64,000 nucleotides of DNA, taken from Arthrobotrys musiformis (lineage: Eukaryota; Ascomycota; Orbiliomycetes; Orbiliales; Orbiliaceae). The stretch lies in contig JAVHJL010000006.1 in NCBI GenBank assembly GCA_036971715.1, positions 806,001 through 870,000 of the forward strand, read 5' to 3'. Shown in pieces: positions 9,570 through 20,049 of this stretch. How positions within the stretch are numbered: the stretch's first letter is position 1; every line of letters starts with the position of its first letter. The translations under genes were made by a program, and so were the position numbers. The notes under the pieces were generated by a model. The model saw only the letters and a list, made by a program, of their open reading frames with translations. It did no database searches and was not told the origin of the DNA.

Positions 9570-11259
9570 TCAGCCGCGGAATTGGAGCAAGACAATGGTA
9601 AATAAATCTACCAGGTCCGATACGTCCCCACTTTGAAGGACCTGGGGGGCTCGGGGGGCAGCCTCAAGGGTTTGGGGCAAACCCATTGAGACCGAGGCCC
9701 CCTCTTCCTCCCCATCCCCACCAACTTCCTCCTCTTCCGTTGCCGACCTCTCCTTCCCCTTCCCTTTCCCCTTCTTCTTCTTTTTTTTGTTCTTCTTGGT
9801 GGCCGCACCACCGACGGTAATGTCGATGGTGGGACCACCGGTATCCTCCCTCTCCTCGCCTTGCGAGGCTTCAAGAAGTCGAGCGTTGTATTGTGCGAAA
9901 CGCTCCTGGCAGAGGGCTTTGAATTCCGGCGCCAACGCCTCGAGGAACCCGAGATCGTCGGCACCGGCCTTCAAAGTGATGATAGTATCTTCATCAACCA
10001 TTTCGGCGGCCGGAGATTTCAAATAACGCAGGATGATATCACGGACCCAAGAGATCCAGTAATATTTCCCGTAGACGTGGTCGAAGAAGATACGTTTGAC
10101 TTCGCCGAGTTTGTCTGAGGGTTTTGGCATTTTATCTCGACGGTAGATGTGGATGAAGACGAGGAGGTCGTTGCGGCTGAGGTCGAGGAATTGGTCTCGC
10201 CTCCATTTGGTGAAGACTCCGAGGTCTGTGATGGCCCTGAGTAGCTGTTCGTCGACGACGAGTTGTTCGGCTACAGGCTCGGTATCACTGCTTGGGCCTG
10301 CGGCTCCTAGAGCGATGATTTCGGGAACATTGGGACCTGAACTGGCTCCGCCCAGGGAGACGGTTTGGAGAAGTGTCTGGATGGCTTCTGGGTCGGCTGG
10401 AACGCCTGGGTCGGTGTTTGATTCGGTATCTGGGCCGGGAATTTGGGTGATATCTGCCTCTTTCGAATCGTTGGGAGGAGGAGGAGACTGTTGGCGAGTA
10501 GCCTTTGCAGCTGTCTTGGCCGCTTTACGGTGGGCTTGTTTTGCTGTCTTCTGTTTCCCCATTGTGGTATTCTCTTCGGAATCGGATTCAGATTTTGTGA
10601 TTTTGTGAGGTAGAAAGGATCCTGGAGGTACGAGGTCGGGAATGTTCTCCTTCAGCCAAGCGGTATTAGCGGTGAAAGATCCTGAGATGATGTTTTGGCC
10701 CTCTTCGTCTTCTTCTTCGATGATGGTGGAGAGGGGTCGAGGTTGATGTTGATGTTGAGGTTGATGTTGAGGTCGAGGTTGTGAGGTTGGAGATGTAGCT
10801 GCGTCCCCCGCCGTGTCAATAGACAGCACCTCCACGGCATCATTGGTTTCCCGCGTCTCTTCTTCCAACTATAATACAACCAACGTCAACCTTATGTCCT
10901 TATACCAACGCCAAAGCGGCGACCCCTCTGGGCTCGATTCACAATTGACAAACCTTGTTATCATCATCGTCATCACTAACGAGGTCAAAACGTTCTGTGA
11001 AAACGCTTTGTCTGGCAGGTCCTCCAGGGGAAGCACCATGCGCTGCTAATGTCTCCCTTCGGCGTGCTAGAAGGATTGTAAGATCCTAACCACCCACCAG
11101 ACAAACGTTAGCACTGACCCCACCGCCCCAAGATCGTCAAAAGGCTTTGCTGGTGATACCTTCAATTGAAGCGTGGGATATAATACGAAAGAAGGGGGTC
11201 AACCATACCAAATTATTGCTCAAAGCCCTGAGGATATTTTCGACTTGTTCCCTCCTCAT
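9570..11259 (-). CDS. Unrecognised acidic 493-aa protein, three exons
   Basis: The exons on the minus strand are 11259-11209, 11085-10954 and 10868-9570. The introns have GTATGG and GTTTGT donors, a GCTAAC branch site in the first, and TAG acceptors, and the phase is 0 at both junctions. The protein starts MRREQVENILRALSNNL and has an acidic run (SDDDDDNK joined to LEEETRE). Further features are a Gln/His/Pro repeat, a Lys/Ala stretch near KQAHRKAAKTAAKA, and a folded helical core at roughly residues 265-395 (TKWRRDQFLDLSRNDLLVFI, HVYGKYYWISWVRDIILRYL). It ends with a Lys/Gly-rich run (KKNKKKKKKGKGKGKE), an acidic segment and a hydrophobic end. It shows no signal peptide and no known domain. 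Its general plan resembles the neighbours at 2376 and 5387. A TATA box at 11434-11428 and a C/T-rich leader support this start. Confidence 0.65.
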
Positions 11260-11427
11260 CTTTACTCAGATATTGGTTACTCTACGGTAGAACCAAACAG
11301 ATGGTTGATACGGCGAAAGGGATTTGATGAAGGAAAAAAAATATGTTTGACGAAAGGAAGGCGGAATGAAAGAAGGATGGTGAGCTGGATGGAAAGCTTT
11401 CCGATCTCCTAGACTCCAGGGGGGGTT

Positions 11428-11434
11428 TTTTATA
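11428..11434 (-). promoter_or_regulatory. TATA box of the 11259-9570 gene
   Basis: TATAAAA on the minus strand lies about 170 bases upstream of the ATG at 11259. A pyrimidine-rich leader follows (near 11390-11330). Confidence 0.5.
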
Positions 11435-12263
11435 GATGCCTTTGATGGCAAGAGCGCTGTCAATATAGCGAATGGGCAGGCTAGTCGTCTAGAACGAAGC
11501 TCATGTACAGATATGCACGCTTCAGCGCATGATGATAGTATTGCCCTCACCGCCCATTCTGACAGTTACGACTGATACCGTGGTCTTGCAGAATCTATGT
11601 CGAGTTGCAAGGCTAGGAGATGCTCTTGGGGGATCCAAAGAGGCCCTTGAGGTTGAGATAGGGCGCTCAATAGATTTTCTCTACTCGATAATAGATCTTG
11701 TGATTTGCCGGTCATAGAAATACTATCCAATCTAACATATAGTCAACATCACACATTTACTTTGAGGCAAAAGGAAAGCTATCTCCTATGCAATTGGAAG
11801 CTTGTACAATTGTAGGCAATTTCGAAGCACCCTAAGCTTGTAGATGCGCTTCGATAAAATTCAGTGGTAATTTTTGACTTGGAGTACCCTCGAACAGAAA
11901 GCTTTCTGTAGGGGATACCCCTACGCCTAGGGCCCTAACACCGGATTGAATTTTGAAAGGACACTATGCATGAAAGACATTGATATCGAACCCCAGGATA
12001 TATCGCTACGATCCAATTACAAAGTAGATTATAAATTAAGATACAGGTTTGACAGGTCCCCGTACATAACATGAACAAATCGCAAAATTGATCCCTGAGG
12101 TCCAGGGTTTTCTAGCGGGATCTTGGGCAGCTGTGGGAGGCTGGGTATGAGAGCAGCGCGATCCAGGAACGGAAAAGGTGGTGGAGTGCGCTCTGCTACT
12201 GCCTCCTTGTGAACTAATCAGCGATGTGAGAGTTTCCTCCTCTGTGCCAACCACGGACCAGTC
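11435..12263. other. Intergenic with two adjacent palindromes
   Basis: No supported gene is present. A perfect 14-bp palindrome CAGAAAGCTTTCTG at 11895-11908 is followed at once by a 7-bp hairpin GTAGGGG/CCCCTAC at 11908-11924. An unsupported frame occurs at 12254-12036 on the minus strand, just after the stop of the next gene. Confidence 0.4.
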
Positions 12264-12893
12264 TCAACTGGTGGGGCTGGAGGGTACCGATGTAAAACGG
12301 ATCGCCCCAAGACCTGTTGGTAGTATAATAATTGCAGTAGGACTCCCATCAGCCCCATACATCATCGACGTCCGGGATACCCTGCCGGAATATATTGTTC
12401 TCGTTACCATCCGGTACCGCGATGCTGGTGTTGGCGTGATAGCAGCATGGGATCTTGGGCTAGACACCACGTCCACGGGCGACGTTGTCGATTGTAACGT
12501 CGAGGTTGGAGACGTCTTCGATAAATTAGAGATATTGGTAGAGTCCGGAATATTCTGCTGGGGTTCATATGACATGGTGGGAGTGGTGGCACGAGGGACC
12601 ACTAGCCGACTAGGGGTTGCTAATATAACAGTCTCTTGCATCTTGACAAACATAAGTGCCGATGAATGACATGCTGTTGAGCGGTACATCTTATAATAAT
12701 TGGGGCCCATGGTAGGAATGGTGACGACTCCCCCAGACCCCAAGGCTAAGCTTGAATCTCTGCCATCCGTATGAGGGTACTTTGTATAGCATTTGGTCGT
12801 GACTGACGGGGTGGCATCGAACCCCAAAAATGGGAAGGTAAAAGTGAATAGTAGGAGAAAGAAGAGTATTTTTTCGTGTCGAGAGGTAGTCAT
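12264..12893 (-). CDS. Secreted Ser/Thr/Pro-rich protein, 209 aa
   Basis: The ATG at 12893 starts MTTSRHEK and then a strongly hydrophobic stretch (ILFFLLLFTFTFPFLGF), a good signal peptide with cleavage after about residue 26. The mature part has two Cys residues near its start and one more (TKCYTKYP, TACHSS). It continues as a Ser/Thr/Pro-rich region of the kind that is usually O-mannosylated, without clear repeats. Upstream in-frame codons exist but none is an ATG. I recognise no catalytic domain. It is probably a cell-wall or extracellular protein. The stop follows SSPTS; a further exon cannot be excluded because another open frame lies directly downstream. Confidence 0.55.
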   Translation of the reverse strand: MTTSRHEKILFFLLLFTFTFPFLGFDATPSVTTKCYTKYPHTDGRDSSLALGSGGVVTIPTMGPNYYKMYRSTACHSSALMFVKMQETVILATPSRLVVPRATTPTMSYEPQQNIPDSTNISNLSKTSPTSTLQSTTSPVDVVSSPRSHAAITPTPASRYRMVTRTIYSGRVSRTSMMYGADGSPTAIIILPTGLGAIRFTSVPSSPTS

Positions 12894-15135
12894 AATGAAA
12901 TCCACTTTGATCCAAATCTTTTGGGCAGATACCGTGATTGTATTGATTGTTCGCGAATTCGTTTCACTGTATGTCCCTCTGTGTCTCCAAATTACGCAGT
13001 GTTGGAGATTTCGCGTTGTCGTCTACCTCCTGCTGCAGCACTGTCGATTGAAGTTGTGCAGCTGTGTAACCAAGCTTTGATTTGGATCGATATCGATATA
13101 TATCGCAAACGAAGCAGACGCTTTCAAATGATAATTATCGACAAGCTCCTTGACCAATTTGATTTTGACTCGGATTTGGGTTACGACCATTTTGAAGCCA
13201 GCCTCCGATTTATATTAGAATCGTGGTGTTGATGCCAGGGGCCAAATTCATCAACTGACCAGCCCCTCTGGGATGATACTGTCACCGAAACCTTTCTCTT
13301 GATAGAGGGGGTGAATATATGCTGCACATGTGATCAATGGCTTGGTCTAAGTGGACCCTGATATTATTACATTCCCATTTTCCCCAGCTTGACCTGTAAT
13401 GTCACGCCAGTTAATTGATCGAGCCAACTGTCAGCAAAATTAAAAAAGCCCATTGAGGGTACTGCACATATACCGAGTTTCATACTGGGAAGTGGGCAAG
13501 GACGAATAATCTTTCAATACGTCTATATTCAAAAGACAGCATATTAATATCTTACCCCACTATAGTTCACTGCAGTTGGTATATCATAATCGCCCACTTG
13601 GAATACTTTAGCTTGCTTATTATATAAGGTCTCCGTTTTCATAGCGCCTTTGCCTGAACCATTTCAACACGAGGTACGCTCTAACCGGATCCGTCGACCT
13701 TCCAAATGTTGGTCCGATCCTCATAGCAAAAAAATTCGACCACTGATACGGCTGAAATGTTGTGCCTTGCATGAACCACCATTTCGGTCTAGACCACGGC
13801 CATGGTCTGACTTGGCAGGCCGGATGGGACCGCTTTGAAGCGAAGCCCGTTCCGTCCGCCCCCCATTCGATTCGTTCGGCTAACCACTCTACAGGCTAAT
13901 TACCTTGGGTCTGGTCGGAAGGTGATACGGGATTGGTTTCACGTGAGTTCGAGATTCCAGTCACGGTTTAGAGGGTATTCTTGGCCGTCTAACTCTGTGT
14001 TTGATGGAATACAACCGCCCCTCGTATATTACTTGTAGCATTAATGGGTCCAAAGTAATAGTCAATACTACTTGGTACCCACATTTTCCCCCCATATGTG
14101 TTTTATGAGACTATCGTAACGGTACCCCCTATAAAGCTTGTGACAAGCGCTCCATTCCTTAAATTTGGACGTTAGTTTTGGCCTATGCATTTTGTAGATG
14201 ATCAAGTCAGTATAGTAACAGATGACGGGCCAATCGACTACGGCTTCAGCCCGACCATACTAACAATAATATTTAAAAAAAAACTGACCACTGCCTTTGC
14301 TAAGCAACCCACCTTCCGGGCAGCCAACTAACAACCTTTAAGCTCTTTTGGAGAAACTAAGGGTAAATCATGCATGGTAATAACATACATTGCTCCTACA
14401 CTTGTATTGACGCCTCGCTCACGTGCATCGATCACCCATATTAAACTCTAACAGATTTCAAGAAGGCCCCCAAAATATTTATATGGGTGCTCAACAGCGG
14501 TGAGAAGCCATGGCAAAGCTTGGGAAGCTAAGATTCGATATTCGTAACTTGTTGTAGCGGGAAATATTGTGTCTACATATGCATATGACGAGGGATTTTA
14601 GCCCCATGGCATCATTCATGGCAAATATTTCGTTCGCTTCGCCTGGCGTGCGCACGGATGACGAAAATGTCCGATTATATACGCAATAGCTAGTAACTCT
14701 TAGTTTCAACTCTTGGTATCTTGAATGGCATGCTCGAGCAATTGAAGCCAATCCGATGGCATAGGCTTTGACGTCGAATCGGCGACTAGTCCCACTTCTA
14801 TACGTATCCAAGACCAAGATCTTGTAAGTGAGGAAATTAATCTAAACAATCTTTCATCGATGGCGATGCAGTCATGTAGATTTGATTACGATCCCCACTA
14901 ATACACATTAATATCCACTTTCACAATTATTTTACTCGGTGAAGGTTTTATTGCTCATATATAGGATTTATTAGACTGTTGTAGCTATGACTTTTATATC
15001 TACAGAGTGTAACGGTGTGGAAGGTTAAGTCCCTGGAACCCTTATATATCGATTATGATTCTGGTGGAGGAGCAGGCTTATATTATTTAAGCTAAAATGG
15101 AGCATATTAGAAATGGCCACTAAAACTGGAGGATG
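12894..15135. other. Gene-poor region
   Basis: Across 2.2 kb I find no coding region I can support; the open frames are short and lack splice context. An imperfect palindrome AGACCACGGCCATGGTCT lies at about 13792-13809, and an imperfect inverted repeat at about 13819-13860. No transposon structure is visible. Confidence 0.4.
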
Positions 15136-15686
15136 CTATATATGGGGGAACCTACCGTCTTCGAGGTGCCAGACCTGGTTGTTGCCCTTTCGCTCCCAGA
15201 GGAGGACAATGGTGTCATCATCGCGGCTGGCGTCCTTGACATCGATGTAGAGGTCAAGATCGTGGCGGATTTGGAGACTAGAAAGCATTTCTCGTTAGAT
15301 AATGCCGAGAAACAGCTGGCAATATATGATTAGTCTTACCGGTGACCACCCTCGTCGTCGGAGATGTGCCAGAGGTATGGCTCGTCGTTTGTCCTCAAAG
15401 CATGGCCGGGTTCCTCACCCTCTGGAGCGAGGTATCTTCCGCTGCCGATGTTGCGCAACCACCATCTGTGGCCTGGTCCGTCACGGTTGAGCTCCCACTA
15501 GTCGACTATTAGCCTCATCCTAGACATAATGGATTTAAGGAGTGTTTTGGCTGATTGAATACGAACCTTCTGGTTGTCTCCACCATTGCTGCCCCAGGCA
15601 CGGACCCAGTTGTTGCCCTGGTTCTCGTCGAGAACAGTGTCAGTGTTCTGGTTTCTGATAACGTAGACTCCGCCTGCGTGAACCAT
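15136..15686 (-). CDS. Ricin B-type beta-trefoil lectin, 139 aa
   Basis: The exons on the minus strand are 15686-15567, 15497-15340 and 15277-15136; the introns of 69 and 62 bases have GTTCGT/GTAAGA donors and CTAG acceptors. The start MVHAGGVYVIRNQNTDTVLD is typical of the first strand pair of a ricin-type trefoil. The spliced product contains the diagnostic QxW motifs NQKW (spanning the first junction, about residues 38-41) and NQVW (near the C-terminus), plus WWLRNIGSGRYLAP and LYIDV repeats. At 139 residues it is one complete three-lobed trefoil without signal peptide, like intracellular fungal fruiting-body lectins that bind galactose-type glycans and can act against grazers; function here is inferred. 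A canonical TATA box lies at 15820-15813. Confidence 0.85.
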
Positions 15687-15812
15687 TTTGATAGATTTAT
15701 AAAATTGAAGATTTGATTTAGAAACTGGGAGTTGTGATTGAAGAATGGAAGATGATGATGTGTAGAGAAAGTAGGAAACAAGAAGATGCAATCAGCGGGC
15801 GAACACGGGCCC

Positions 15813-15820
15813 CTTTTATA
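15813..15820 (-). promoter_or_regulatory. TATA box of the trefoil lectin gene
   Basis: TATAAAAG on the minus strand, within GGCTATAAAAGGGGCC, lies about 130 bases upstream of the lectin ATG. The strong consensus suggests a gene capable of high expression. Confidence 0.7.
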
Positions 15821-18310
15821 GCCCTTTGACGTCTCCTACGTGCGGGGTTCTAGAATAGTAGCTCGTAGAGCTAATACCGATCTGCCCCTCATCCTTGACC
15901 AACTAGCGTATGATTTCTTGCAGTGCTCAACAAAGGGCGTTCCAAATTTCAACATTCCAGTGTTCACTGACGTATGGCGCATGATGGTGCAGACACGTCC
16001 TGATTCGCCAGCCCCCGTCGACGGGATGGCAAACTAGGAGGGAACCATGCATGAGGCCTCTCGCAGGACATGTTCAAGAAGCAGTTATCACACCCGATTT
16101 TTCAGCTCTCTCGCGAACTACGGAAACGCCCCTCCAATGGTACCTAATGTACACTTTAGCGTTTACAGACACATGCTGAACTGAACCCGCACCGCCCTCA
16201 CATATCGAGCTAAGCTAAAAGCCGTAAGCACCTCGGCGAGTATCCACGCTACTTGTCCGAAAGCCAACGGGGCCAAATACAGCTCATTGCTCGTCAGACT
16301 AAGCAGATGCTGTTCATTCAAGTATTCGGATCCGGGTGGGGGAGTATACGCATGTGTGCCAAGTTAGTTCTGCCGCGGGGGTTAAATTTGATGTTCGTGA
16401 CATATTTAGTAACAAAAGAATGCATCCAAGCGAGGGGGCTTCCAAAAACTTGTTACTCCCATCAATTACTATTCGGATTTTCGATACCGAACGTATATTA
16501 CATAAAAAATGCAAAAATACAACATATGTACATGAACGCGAGCAAGTTGCTCTCGATCGCCTTGCTGGAAGACCTACACGGTTTGGTGAGGGGTATAGAA
16601 TGTGTCTTGCGTCAGTGCGGGGTAGTAGCAGGGATGAGCACCATTTTCGGATACGAGACCCTGGAATCGTCAGAAATGTTTTGGTCCTTGGCCGCGGGTT
16701 TTATGCAAACTTTGATTTCTCCGTTCCCAACCGAATCGCCTTGCGGAACCCTCCTTTTTCTGACAAAAGACAGGCTGATAGTGGCGCAAGCGATACATAG
16801 AGACATCGAAAGATCGGTTTTAAAGGCTATCACGGCCAGCTGAAGGGCTGAAATCGACATTGCATTGATAATGAGCGGATTGAATTAGTAACAGGGAAAT
16901 TACTTAACTGTTTAAGTTTGGAGGGCGTCTACATTAAGTCCGCGGTGAATTGGACTCGTCATCACCAGTCTCGGCAGCCCTAAAAGCGAGAGGATCCTAG
17001 AGTGTGGCAGTGAGCGCCAAGACTCCAAAATGCCTTCCAAGTTTAGATGCAGAACTGTCTTCAAGGATGGAGCTTTTGAGGCAGACCAATGATATCTCTG
17101 GTGGGCGGTGAGCTCCATCTGCCTGGTAGTTTGGACGTGTCGGTACGCGCTGGCTTCGGCTTCCTGCTGGGAGGTTATCGCGGAGTTAAGGTACCGCTGG
17201 GGTCAATGCAACCTGCGGCTTGCGGCCTGCAGCTATGCATCTGCATCGATTCACCAATGCAAAGAAAACAATGCTTGTGATCGCCACCGCCTTGCAGATA
17301 TCGCTACAATTGCCTTTGGATATCATAACTTGCTTGTACCTTTGATTGGTACAGGCTATCCTTATCTAAAATGTGGATTGTATTGTGGGTTCGTGTGAAT
17401 TGAGGGGAGAAAAGTTGGTTCGGCCTCGCGTGTTCACCGACCTGTTGCATTTTGTAGCTACAACACGAACCCTCGAGCAGATACCCCGCATATATTCTCG
17501 AGTAGCCATGTGCACGCGGGGCTGATGGCGAACGTGATGATTGAGTCTGTTCTCCTCAGTCGATCATGATCAATCATCGACTGGCGGTAATACACCAAAA
17601 CGGGAATATGCGGGAAAAGACAGAAGGCTCTCGATGTACGTTTCGCCGGGGCGCCAGGGTTTACTAATATCAATATACCCTGTTCCGAATTCGCGACATG
17701 GCTCAAAGTTAGAGCCGTCGAGACTCAGGCCCCGGCTGGCTTAGGACTTCAACGTATAGGCGTTCCAAAACTAGCTCTTTCGATCCCGCTAATTGAATTT
17801 AGCATATTGCAGGCCGATAGTCTACTGTTGATCAAACTTCCACTTGGGCAGTCTAGAGGTACCTACTGGCCGGTGGAATGGGCCGACGTGTTTAGGTTCT
17901 CTTACAAATAGCGTATACATGTACATATATACGCCAGATAGCGAGCGACCCCCGAGCGCGCAAGCTGTAAAGTACCTTTTTGCGCTACGTCAGTCTCGAA
18001 ATGTGTTATAGCCAATAGATTCAACCGATCAGAACGTTAAACTGCGGAGGTTAATGGAGAGCAAAAAAAATATTGACACTTGCAACAGTGGGTGCCTGCG
18101 GCACCACTGAAACCCGACTGCCCAACCCTTATTATTAGACGGTAGGTAGGCCCAAGTTAAGAAATCCAGCAACAAAACAAGGTAAGCCGGAACCTAGATA
18201 TCAGTTATCTGAGACTCACCCACAGGTTTAAGTTCGAACGTTCAAGCCTGCGTTCCATCAAGAACATTTACATTTTATTCTACACAGTACGTTCCAACGT
18301 TGCAACCCAC
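15821..18310. other. Gene-poor region with two overlapping open frames
   Basis: The longest open frames overlap on the plus strand in two phases (16253-16843 and 16336-16800). Neither begins with an ATG, neither has splice signals or a recognisable domain, so I do not call a gene. The rest is unremarkable. Confidence 0.35.
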
Positions 18311-18470
18311 CTGCCAGCCTATCTACTAGCCAGCTCACCTACTAGCCGGCCTACCTACTAGCCGGCCTACCTACTAGTTGTCCTACCTACTAGCCCACTA
18401 ACCGGCCTGCCTACCAGCCTACCTACTGGCCTATACTTATATACAGGCCTACTTAGGTACCTACTTACCA
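18311..18470 (+). repeat. Degenerate tandem array of a 16-bp unit
   Basis: The core CCTACCTACTAG recurs exactly at 18350, 18366 and 18382, a 16-bp spacing (CCTACCTACTAGCCGG). More diverged copies lie on both sides, from about 18311 to 18470. It has the look of a minisatellite derived from CTAC units. Confidence 0.85.
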
Positions 18471-18539
18471 CCCTAATAAATTTAAAGCTGTTCATAAACA
18501 TAGAACCTTCTAGAAAAAACAACACATTTTGGGACCCTA

Positions 18540-18553
18540 CCCCCCCGGGGGGG
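18540..18553. repeat. C7G7 palindrome
   Basis: Seven C are followed by seven G, a perfect self-complementary block. It lies about 100 bp past the 3' end of the minus-strand gene at 18656 and close to the tandem array. Confidence 0.8.
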
Positions 18554-18655
18554 ATTTACCTAAGTACATAAAGACCCCGACTTGCAGTCGGGCATTGTGA
18601 GACTACTCCTCCTCTCACTGATACCCCCCCCTCATTCCTCATTATGCAGTCTCTC

Positions 18656-19591
18656 TCACCATCCCTTTCCCAAATCTACCAGCATCCGCCCTTCCTTTCC
18701 CCCGTCCCCAACCTCCTGCTCCTCTCCGCCGTTGGATACTTCATGACTATTTGATTTAGGAATCTGAAATATAGGGGTATATCCAAGTCGTTGCAACCAG
18801 TCATTCCACCTCAAAGCCCTCCGCATTGCTAGCTGGTCCCTATTATCTTGTACAGGTACGCCAAAACCCGTGTCCCATATTGCATTTTCTTGTACCTTAT
18901 CGACACCGATGCAAAGCGGACAGACCAGCCTCTGGGCGCCGGAATCGTTAATTATGCCCTTCTCCGAGGGCGAATCATAAAACAATTGTACCAAAAAATG
19001 GTCATTTCCGCCATCACAGCTTGTCTCGAACCCATAACACCCGCCGCAGATAGACCTCCTCCCCTCACAATCTTCGCATTGACCGTTTTCGATTTTCGCG
19101 ATTATATCGGCGACGGAGGGGCGGTGGTAGACGAATGCTTCGCCAGAGGCGCTAATTTTGTCGAATTCGATGTTGTATCTTTTCATTCCGTCAAGAACCC
19201 AGGCTTCGCTTGCTAGAGGTTCGTTGAGCCATCTTTGTTTTTGCTTTACACCCGCGGGGTAACTAAATGATCCGAACTTCTTGCCATCCTTCAGACGAGC
19301 CTGGCAGCATCGGAGTACCGCCGTTTGACACCCGCAACGTTGCAGTTTTATCCAGATTTTATCGCAGATTAGGAGAACCCAGTGATCGGTGTGTCTGTCT
19401 CGGAGCTTGTATTCATCGAGGACGATGTACCACAGTTCCGGTGGGAGTCTTTTGCCCCCCTTGGTCACGATTACCCCGGAACGAATGAGTCGATCGTTTA
19501 GAACGGAAGTATTGAGTAGAAGAGTCGTGAGAGCTGCCTCTTTGCCGGGCCGGATATTACGCCCATAGGGGAGCGGCCGGATGGTCGACAT
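18656..19591 (-). CDS. F-box-like Cys-rich protein, 311 aa
   Basis: This is a single open frame from ATG 19591. Residues about 47-60 (KRLPPELWYIVLDEYKLR) match the LPPELW-type start of fungal F-box-like domains, which tether substrates to SCF ubiquitin ligases. The body carries several Cys clusters: CGCQTAVLRCC, then CEDCEGRRSICGGC at about residues 175-190, then CPLC at about 238. These could bind zinc, although no named finger type is clear. The tail is Glu/Gly-rich and ends DLGKGW. There is no signal peptide or membrane span. Large lineage-specific F-box-like families are common in Pezizomycotina. I am fairly sure this is a gene and only moderately sure of the F-box. Confidence 0.6.
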   Translation of the reverse strand: MSTIRPLPYGRNIRPGKEAALTTLLLNTSVLNDRLIRSGVIVTKGGKRLPPELWYIVLDEYKLRDRHTDHWVLLICDKIWIKLQRCGCQTAVLRCCQARLKDGKKFGSFSYPAGVKQKQRWLNEPLASEAWVLDGMKRYNIEFDKISASGEAFVYHRPSVADIIAKIENGQCEDCEGRRSICGGCYGFETSCDGGNDHFLVQLFYDSPSEKGIINDSGAQRLVCPLCIGVDKVQENAIWDTGFGVPVQDNRDQLAMRRALRWNDWLQRLGYTPIFQIPKSNSHEVSNGGEEQEVGDGGKEGRMLVDLGKGW

Positions 19592-20049
19592 ATTTCTGCT
19601 TAGGTTGTGAAGGCCTCCCGGTGGCCCTGTAGCTACAGGTCTTGGGTGCTTCTTGTAGTAATGTGCGAATGGAAGAGTTAGGGCCCGTATTGAAGGTACG
19701 AAATAGCGGTAGGAAGGCTATCGTCTTAGTAGATCACCCGTGACCGATACCTAAGCGCTCGGTGGGGAGTTTAGCTCGGTTTTTCGCAATTATGAATCGT
19801 CGCGCGGTAAACCAGCGCAAATCGAAGCTGTGCGACATGGAGTCGAGCACATGCCGCCGATTGCTATGCCACCTCGCTTTAATTTGAGTTCTAGTAAAAT
19901 ACACGACGCCTGTATGCATGGAAATCCAGAGAATGAAACAAATATTAAAAGAGAAACCCTGTTGCAGTCCCCGTGGTGGGTACTAAAATGCCCATATTCA
20001 AAACCAAAAAATGAAATCACAAAACAATAAGATTCAGGACAAAGGTTGT
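19592..20049. other. Intergenic, nothing supported
   Basis: This lies between two minus-strand genes. Only short unsupported frames occur. The 3' UTR of the upstream gene probably occupies the right part. Confidence 0.4.

Noticed and set aside
13780..13870. Inverted repeats suggesting a mobile-element end
   Set aside because: The stems are imperfect, there is no target duplication and no transposase-like frame nearby.
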